DNA of 30,126 bases. Source: an uncultured Porphyromonadaceae bacterium (lineage in GTDB: Bacteria > Bacteroidota > Bacteroidia > Bacteroidales > Muribaculaceae). The stretch spans positions 1-30,126 of the forward strand of contig UQKE01000024.1 of the NCBI GenBank assembly GCA_900541555.1. The letters are read 5' to 3'. The first letter of the stretch is position 1, and each line of letters opens with the position of its first letter. The notes under the pieces are model-generated. The model was not told the DNA's origin. It saw only the letters and a program-made list of their open reading frames with translations, and searched no databases. This document shows positions 25,180 through 30,126 of this stretch, one piece after another. The position numbers and the translations under genes are program-made.

Positions 25180-28100
25180 TTATCTAACGGCTACTTTCTT
25201 ACGTTCTACGATGTAGATGCCGGCGTTGAATCCGTCGAGCGTCGTCTTTCCGGCTTCCACTTCGGCGATGCGCACGGCGCGTCCCGACAAGTCGTAGACT
25301 GTCACGCGGCGTGCATCCGGCGATTCGACGACGATTGCACCGCGCGAGCCATAGACTTTCAGAGCGTCGGCATCCGTTGTGTTGACAGAAGCCCCTTTCC
25401 ATGTAAGTGATACGGTTGCATTTGTCAAATCTACTTTAATGTCGTAAACAGCAACAGCCACTTTGTAAGAATTACCGTTCGCAGCGATGTCGCCTGCCGT
25501 TCCTGCAACGAGTTCAGTACCGTCGACTGCCGGTCCGTAAGTTTCTTCGCTGTCGGTCGATTCAGCAAACTTGATGAAGCCGTAGCCTTCGCCTGCGTCG
25601 CTGATTTCAACGTCTTCGATTGTGTAGACGCCTTCGCCTTCTGCTGTCATTTCAAGATCAGCATCGGCTACCACGTCGCCCATCACATACATTGTTTCCG
25701 GATATACAGGAATTTCTATCAATTCGGCATCTTTCACCACGTCGCCCTCGGCAAACGAAATGCCTTCCACTACGGTGTCTTCATAGCCTTCGAGCGATAC
25801 GATCATGTCGTAAACCAAGCTGTGCTTGATCACGTCGATGGAATACGTGCCGTCGGCTTCGGTTGTGCCGTAGTACTCAACTTCGCCGGAGCGGAGCGTC
25901 ACTTTCGCGCCTTCTGCCGGAGCGTTGTCTTTCCAGAATGTCACGGTGCCGCTGATGTTTTTCGTCGGAACAATTCCGAAGTAAACCACCGGCATGGAAA
26001 TTCCCGACCAAGAAGCATTGTCGATGGAAGAATCGCTTTGGCGTTGCTGAGCTTGTCCTTGCACAGTGTTGTCAATTTCATAATTGGTATATGTCCAAGC
26101 GTCGGCTTCCGATTGTGTGAAGATTCGGATGTCGCCGCCTTCATACGTGAATCCGTCGGGAATATCAATAGAAATAATCGAAATCGGTTCGCTTTCCGAA
26201 CCGGCGGGTTCGATCGTGACCATTGTGCCGTATTCCGGCGTCACTTGCGTCAATTCCGTCACATCTTCGCCTTGCAGCGTGGAGCCTTCCGCCACATTGC
26301 CAATCCAGACATTGACTACCGGATCGGCTGTGCGCGATTCGGTATAGCCTTTGAACGAAATCGAGAGGATTTTTGCACCTGCATCCAAATTGATTAACTC
26401 TTTCGGATAGATGATTTCTGTTTGAGAGTATTTGTAATAGAAATTGGTAGCCCCTGTGCGGTCGAATGTTGCAGGTGTGCCGACTCTCACTTCCGCGTCT
26501 GCCGATTCGGCGGCTATGGCGATTGCTTGCGGCTCGCTGGTTGCCGTGTTGTATTCGTTCTTGAATTCCACGTATGCGCTTACTTCGCCTTCTGTGTGCG
26601 GCGTGTAGACGAATTCAAAGTCGTAGCTCTTGTATGCTTCGAGTGCGACGGCTTCTGCTTCTGCAGCGGCCACGCCGTCGACATAGAACACCGCCGTATA
26701 GGTTCCGGCTTCTTTCTCCAAGCCGTTTTCTATGGTGGCTTTCACTATCATCGTGCTATTCACTTCGCCTTCCGCCGGAATGGATACAGACATGATGTTG
26801 ATGCCCGTGGCTTCGTCCATTTCCACATCTTTCACTGCGCTTCCTTCCGCGAAGGAGATGTCGTTGCTGCGATAGGTGAAGTAGCCTTCTTTCGCCACTT
26901 CCATGTCGTATGTCAAAGCATCTTGCTTCACGGCAAATTCGTAGCGTCCGTCGGCACCGGTCGTTCCGGCGTATTCGACGTCGCCCGATGTCAGTTTCAC
27001 TTCCGCTCCTTCTATGGCAGCGCCGCTTTCTTTCGCCGTCACGGTTCCGCTGATGGTTGTCGCGTCTTTTTCAACTGCGAAGTATGCAACCGGCATGTAG
27101 GAAAGCGCGCTCCAAGATGCGTCTGCTTCCAGATCTTCCAACGAACCGTACTGGTCGGATGCCTTTTGTTGGGCAGCTGACGAGTAGTTGTTGTCGACTT
27201 CGAAGTATACACTTTGCCAGCCATCGCTCTCTGCAGTTGTCACGATGCGGATGTTTTCGCCATTGTAGACGATGCCTTCGGGGAAGGTCACGGTAATCAC
27301 GTCGATGGGGTTACTTGAAGAACCGCCGCCGTTCGTCATGTCGAACACGCCGGAATATTGCGTCATGCCCGTCACGTCGTAGCCTTTGAATGCCGTGCCC
27401 GACTCGTTGGCAATATACACGTTGATGTTCGACTGCGCGTTTTTGCCGGTGTAGTAGCCTTTGAACGTCAATCCGAGGATTTTTGTTCCGGCGGGGATGT
27501 TGATGGCTTCTTTCGGGTAGATGATTTCCGTGATGCTCCGTTTATTGTAGAATTTGAACGGGCCACCGCTAGTCAATGAGCTTCCTTCTCCAACTTGCAC
27601 GTAGCTGGAAGTAGTTTCTTCTGCCACGGTCATTTCGGCTGTCGCGTCGGCTGTTGCCACGCCTTCGACGGCCATGCGGATTGTTGTCGCGCCGGCTTGA
27701 TGAGGCGTGAACGCGATGGCGATCGTTGCCGATTCTCCGCTTGCGATGGCCGGAACAGAAGCAGATGCCGCCTCTTCGTCGTTCAAATAGATTTTAGCTG
27801 TCAATTCGCCTTCTTTCACGTCGGCTTTGCCGATGTTCACGATGGTTGCCGAAGCGGTGCTTGCGTAGTTCACCATTGCCGTCGACGGGAAAGACGCGCC
27901 TTCCACGATCAAATCGTAGTCGGGCACTTCCAGCAAGGTGTAGCCCATGATGTCGTCGACGCGCACGTAGTCGCCCTCGAATGCCACATACCATTCGCCG
28001 GCCGGAATATTGTCGACGGTGAACGTCTTGAATTCATAGTTGTTCGTATAGCCCTCGTCGGAGAAGCGGTCGGCTTCGTTGGCAGCATCTTCGGAGATGG

Positions 28101-29673
28101 CTTTTGCCGTGGTCCACGATTTGCGGTCGGCAGAATAGAGCACGTTCAGATGCACGCCGGTGTTTTTCATTGCCGCGCGGAACGACATGACGTCGCCTTC
28201 TTCCGCTTTCATTTTCGGAAGAACGAATTTCGTGAGATTCCCTACGCGGTCGTGGTCGGCGGCATAGTTGGGTTCGGAATAGGTTCCGACGCTTTTCACG
28301 GCCCAATGGACTTCGCCTTCGTCGTCAAGCTCGTTGTACGTGCCTTCGGGGAATTTTTGATCTTCGAAGTTGACAAACAGCTTAGACGGATCTACCACGA
28401 CGCCAGCCACCGGCATTACGAACGGTTCGGCACCTTCCGTCGAGATGCTGATGTTTCCGGTGCGAGTGCCGACAACGTCGGTGGTCATCGTGACAGTCAT
28501 CAAGGCTTTTCCATGAGCAGCTATTTCAAAAGGAACGCCGGCGATGGGTTCGCCCGTTTCGTTGTTGTCGGTCACGGCGTTCAAGGTGTATGAGAAGCCT
28601 TCCGGCATGTCGATAGCCGTGACGTTCAGGGGAGCACCGCCGTCGCTGTTCATGATGTAGATCAATTTTTCGACCGGCTCGCGCGATGTGCCGAAGTCGA
28701 CAGTCGTGCCATTTTCCACAGTGTCGTAAGTTTCGTCGATTGCCACTTCGAGCATGGGAAGGTAGGCGTATATGTAGTACCAACCGTAGTAAGTCTCCAC
28801 GCCTGTCAGGTTTTCCCTGAGGTAGAAACGCCAATAATTTTCTCCGGGTTCGGTGATTCCGGAAATATGAGCCACGACATCGAAAGCCTCCGACGTTTCG
28901 CCCGGTTGAAGAGCGACGGGCACTTGCGCAGTACCGACAACGGCGTTGTCTTTGGAATTGTTGATGATATCGACGGCATATCCCTCGTCGCCCGGATTCA
29001 GCACGGTTTCGCCGGTGTTTTGCACTTTCACGGTGAATTTGAACGTGACGTTGCCTTCTGCATCGGCGTTGATATACGCGTAGTCCTCATATTCTCCGAC
29101 AATTTCCGTGATGGCCATCGCTTTTTTCAATTCTATTTCAGCGCTCGCGGCTGAAAAGCTGTCGATGCCCACGTTTTGCCCGCGGATGCCCAGCATTGTC
29201 CCTTCCGGCACGGAGGGGATGACGATTTGCGTCCATTCGTCCGTTGAAAGAGCAGGGAGTTCCACTTCGTAGGCTGCGCCCATTTCGTATTGGAATCCGT
29301 TTTTAGTCACGGTGTAGATTTCCACGGAACCGCTCGAAGAAGATTGCTTCGCATAGAAACTGACATCGCCGGAGACGGGCGGGGTGACGAGAAGGTCGAA
29401 CACCTCTTGAGCGTCCCAGCCATATCCGAGTTCTTGCGATCCCACGCCGAGATATGCGCCGCCGTCTTGCCCGCCTTCGTCGTAGGCGGTGTAAGAGACG
29501 TAATCTCCGGAGTAGGAATCTACGATATGGTTCCACCCTGTTGGGGCGAAATCATGCTCCGACACGTCCAATCCGTCGAAGCCGTAGCTGTACGGACTGA
29601 CGGTCTCCGCTTTCGCCGTGGAAAGCCCCGCGATGAAAGCGAATGCCGTAAATAACAGGTAGATTTTTCTCAT
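25180..29673 (-). CDS. Large modular secreted protein with T9SS-like C-terminal domain
   Basis: This 1,497-residue protein has a signal peptide ending near STAKA (residue 22). The N-terminal third is beta-rich with carbohydrate-binding/choice-of-anchor-like and CARDB-like segments (about 30-690). Two copies of a composite module follow: a TEIIYPKE-containing domain (from about 690 and 1061) and a carboxypeptidase-regulatory/CnaB-like domain (SGTVT... AEG/EGA... TTxADGxY, from about 870 and 1238). Next is a SusE/F-like beta domain with YVMGDV and GVYTIEDVEIS (about 1320-1425). The end, VYDLSGRAVRIAEVEAG... GFNAGIYIVERKKVAVR (about 1435-1497), resembles a T9SS type A sorting domain, so the protein is probably displayed at the cell surface. 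No catalytic domain is recognised; adhesion or glycan binding is a guess. It is monocistronic. Confidence 0.85.
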   Translation of the reverse strand: MRKIYLLFTAFAFIAGLSTAKAETVSPYSYGFDGLDVSEHDFAPTGWNHIVDSYSGDYVSYTAYDEGGQDGGAYLGVGSQELGYGWDAQEVFDLLVTPPVSGDVSFYAKQSSSSGSVEIYTVTKNGFQYEMGAAYEVELPALSTDEWTQIVIPSVPEGTMLGIRGQNVGIDSFSAASAEIELKKAMAITEIVGEYEDYAYINADAEGNVTFKFTVKVQNTGETVLNPGDEGYAVDIINNSKDNAVVGTAQVPVALQPGETSEAFDVVAHISGITEPGENYWRFYLRENLTGVETYYGWYYIYAYLPMLEVAIDETYDTVENGTTVDFGTSREPVEKLIYIMNSDGGAPLNVTAIDMPEGFSYTLNAVTDNNETGEPIAGVPFEIAAHGKALMTVTMTTDVVGTRTGNISISTEGAEPFVMPVAGVVVDPSKLFVNFEDQKFPEGTYNELDDEGEVHWAVKSVGTYSEPNYAADHDRVGNLTKFVLPKMKAEEGDVMSFRAAMKNTGVHLNVLYSADRKSWTTAKAISEDAANEADRFSDEGYTNNYEFKTFTVDNIPAGEWYVAFEGDYVRVDDIMGYTLLEVPDYDLIVEGASFPSTAMVNYASTASATIVNIGKADVKEGELTAKIYLNDEEAASASVPAIASGESATIAIAFTPHQAGATTIRMAVEGVATADATAEMTVAEETTSSYVQVGEGSSLTSGGPFKFYNKRSITEIIYPKEAINIPAGTKILGLTFKGYYTGKNAQSNINVYIANESGTAFKGYDVTGMTQYSGVFDMTNGGGSSSNPIDVITVTFPEGIVYNGENIRIVTTAESDGWQSVYFEVDNNYSSAAQQKASDQYGSLEDLEADASWSALSYMPVAYFAVEKDATTISGTVTAKESGAAIEGAEVKLTSGDVEYAGTTGADGRYEFAVKQDALTYDMEVAKEGYFTYRSNDISFAEGSAVKDVEMDEATGINIMSVSIPAEGEVNSTMIVKATIENGLEKEAGTYTAVFYVDGVAAAEAEAVALEAYKSYDFEFVYTPHTEGEVSAYVEFKNEYNTATSEPQAIAIAAESADAEVRVGTPATFDRTGATNFYYKYSQTEIIYPKELINLDAGAKILSISFKGYTESRTADPVVNVWIGNVAEGSTLQGEDVTELTQVTPEYGTMVTIEPAGSESEPISIISIDIPDGFTYEGGDIRIFTQSEADAWTYTNYEIDNTVQGQAQQRQSDSSIDNASWSGISMPVVYFGIVPTKNISGTVTFWKDNAPAEGAKVTLRSGEVEYYGTTEADGTYSIDVIKHSLVYDMIVSLEGYEDTVVEGISFAEGDVVKDAELIEIPVYPETMYVMGDVVADADLEMTAEGEGVYTIEDVEISDAGEGYGFIKFAESTDSEETYGPAVDGTELVAGTAGDIAANGNSYKVAVAVYDIKVDLTNATVSLTWKGASVNTTDADALKVYGSRGAIVVESPDARRVTVYDLSGRAVRIAEVEAGKTTLDGFNAGIYIVERKKVAVR

Positions 29674-29713
29674 GATTAAAGCGTTTTAAATGTAAAAATA
29701 ATCTATATAAACG

Positions 29714-29746
29714 CAAAAGTAATCAATCAAAATCAAATAATTGCAA
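29714..29746 (-). promoter_or_regulatory. Promoter of the large secreted protein gene
   Basis: On the minus strand TACTTTTG (29721-29714) matches the -7 consensus, 41 bases before the ATG. A TTG at 29746-29744 lies 22 bases upstream, slightly long for a -33 element. The surrounding sequence is very AT-rich. Confidence 0.5.
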
Positions 29747-29834
29747 TAAATTTCAAAATATTTTTATTTCAATTGTTTTTGTGAGATTTTTTCAATACTC
29801 TTTCGCGGGTGGAAAAGGCAGGCTGGTTTATGGG

Positions 29835-29918
29835 TTGAGAGTTTATGGTTGAGGGCTGAGAGGTCGGTGAAGCTGGCAAACACACTGTGAAGTTTGTGCG
29901 GCGGTTGGAGCGTAGCAA
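29835..29918 (+). repeat. GA-rich dispersed repeat, copy A
   Basis: Begins TTGAGAGTTTATGGTTGAG, continues with GAGAGGTCGGTGAAG, TGGCAAACACACTG and GCGGTTGGAGCGTAGCAA. It is a direct partner of copy B at 29931-30009, with a few substitutions and a short extra segment (GGCTGAG). Confidence 0.8.
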
Positions 29919-29930
29919 CGTCCGAAATGG

Positions 29931-30009
29931 TTGAGAGTTTATGGTTGAGAGGTCGGTGAAGTTGGCAAACACGCTGTTAAGTTTATGTGTGCGGTTGGAG
30001 CGTAGCAAA
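29931..30009 (+). repeat. GA-rich dispersed repeat, copy B
   Basis: Begins TTGAGAGTTTATGGTTGAG and ends GCGGTTGGAGCGTAGCAA; a direct repeat of copy A, 12 bases after it, and related by inversion to copy C at 24942-25041. Confidence 0.8.
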
Positions 30010-30067
30010 TGTACTCCCCTCTGTGTGTTTGCGTATAGGCGTGTTTTCTGTGCGAGTGTGGCAGATG

Positions 30068-30126
30068 CGTAGCAATGTCCTCCTCTGCCGCGCGTAAAGC
30101 GCGGATAGGGGAGGTGCCGCAGGCGG
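30068..30126 (-). repeat. REP-like palindromic element, copy 2 (cut by window edge)
   Basis: Reverse complement of copy 1 at 24861-24918 apart from a few loop changes (GTAAA for the TATC loop region). It reads CGTAGCAATG... CCGCGC... GCGCGG... GCCGCAGGCGG to the last base of the window. Confidence 0.75.

Larger units (their letters stand above)
29747..30126. repeat. Repeat-rich intergenic region at the right window edge
   Basis: No gene is supported. After an AT-rich leader the region holds two direct copies of a GA-rich (CT-rich on the other strand) element at 29835-29918 and 29931-30009, then an inverted copy of the REP-like palindrome at 30068-30126, cut by the window edge. An apparent 79-residue frame on the minus strand (29769-30008) is only a translation of these repeats (Ser/Thr/Asn-rich). 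Confidence 0.7.

Noticed and set aside
29769..30008. A 79-residue minus-strand frame rich in Ser, Thr and Asn
   Set aside because: It is a translation of the two GA-rich repeats; repeat-derived frames of this type are not evidence of a gene.

Overview
The window looks like a chromosomal segment of a Bacteroidales (Bacteroidota) bacterium. Three things point there. Most transcription units start near the phylum's -33/-7 promoter (TTTG, about 20 bases, TAnnTTTG). Gene orders such as lepB-wbqC and DUF4271-hemD-rnpA-yidD-tatD are familiar from this order. There is also type IX secretion (T9SS) content: a PorZ-like protein and a large secreted protein with a T9SS-like C-terminal domain. The presence of PorZ argues against Bacteroides itself and for a T9SS-bearing family; I cannot place the species.

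Layout. (1) 1-1278: the 5' part of a tRNA-Tyr gene and a SpoU-type RNA methyltransferase read leftward, nadA reads rightward, and between them lies a very AT-rich stretch with at least three perfect DnaA boxes (TTATNCACA) and several near matches. This is a good candidate for the replication origin. (2) 1271-11328: rightward genes nadA, leuS, rdgB, porZ-like, an acyltransferase-3 membrane protein, then lepB and wbqC from their own promoter. (3) 11313-15192: leftward unit of a DUF4369/thioredoxin-like lipoprotein, a YifB/ComM AAA+ ATPase and a multi-pass GT-C-like protein. (4) 15317-16153: rightward outer-membrane phospholipase A. (5) 16140-19622: leftward, tightly packed LOG protein, DUF4271, hemD, rnpA, yidD, tatD. 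(6) 19754-22615: leftward korA-korB (2-oxoacid:ferredoxin oxidoreductase), closed by a clear intrinsic terminator. (7) 22918-24559: an AbiE-type (type IV) toxin-antitoxin locus with a large palindrome over its promoter; the toxin gene has lost its frame twice near its 5' end. (8) 24560-30126: a 1,497-residue modular secreted protein between two repeat-rich intergenic regions that share inverted copies of the same repeats.

The left and middle parts are ordinary housekeeping chromosome. The accessory part is from about 22.7 kb to the right end. The points most worth a second look are the candidate origin, the AbiE locus with its palindromic operator and broken toxin gene, and the repeat family flanking the large secreted protein. 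I did not find a clearly new multi-gene system.
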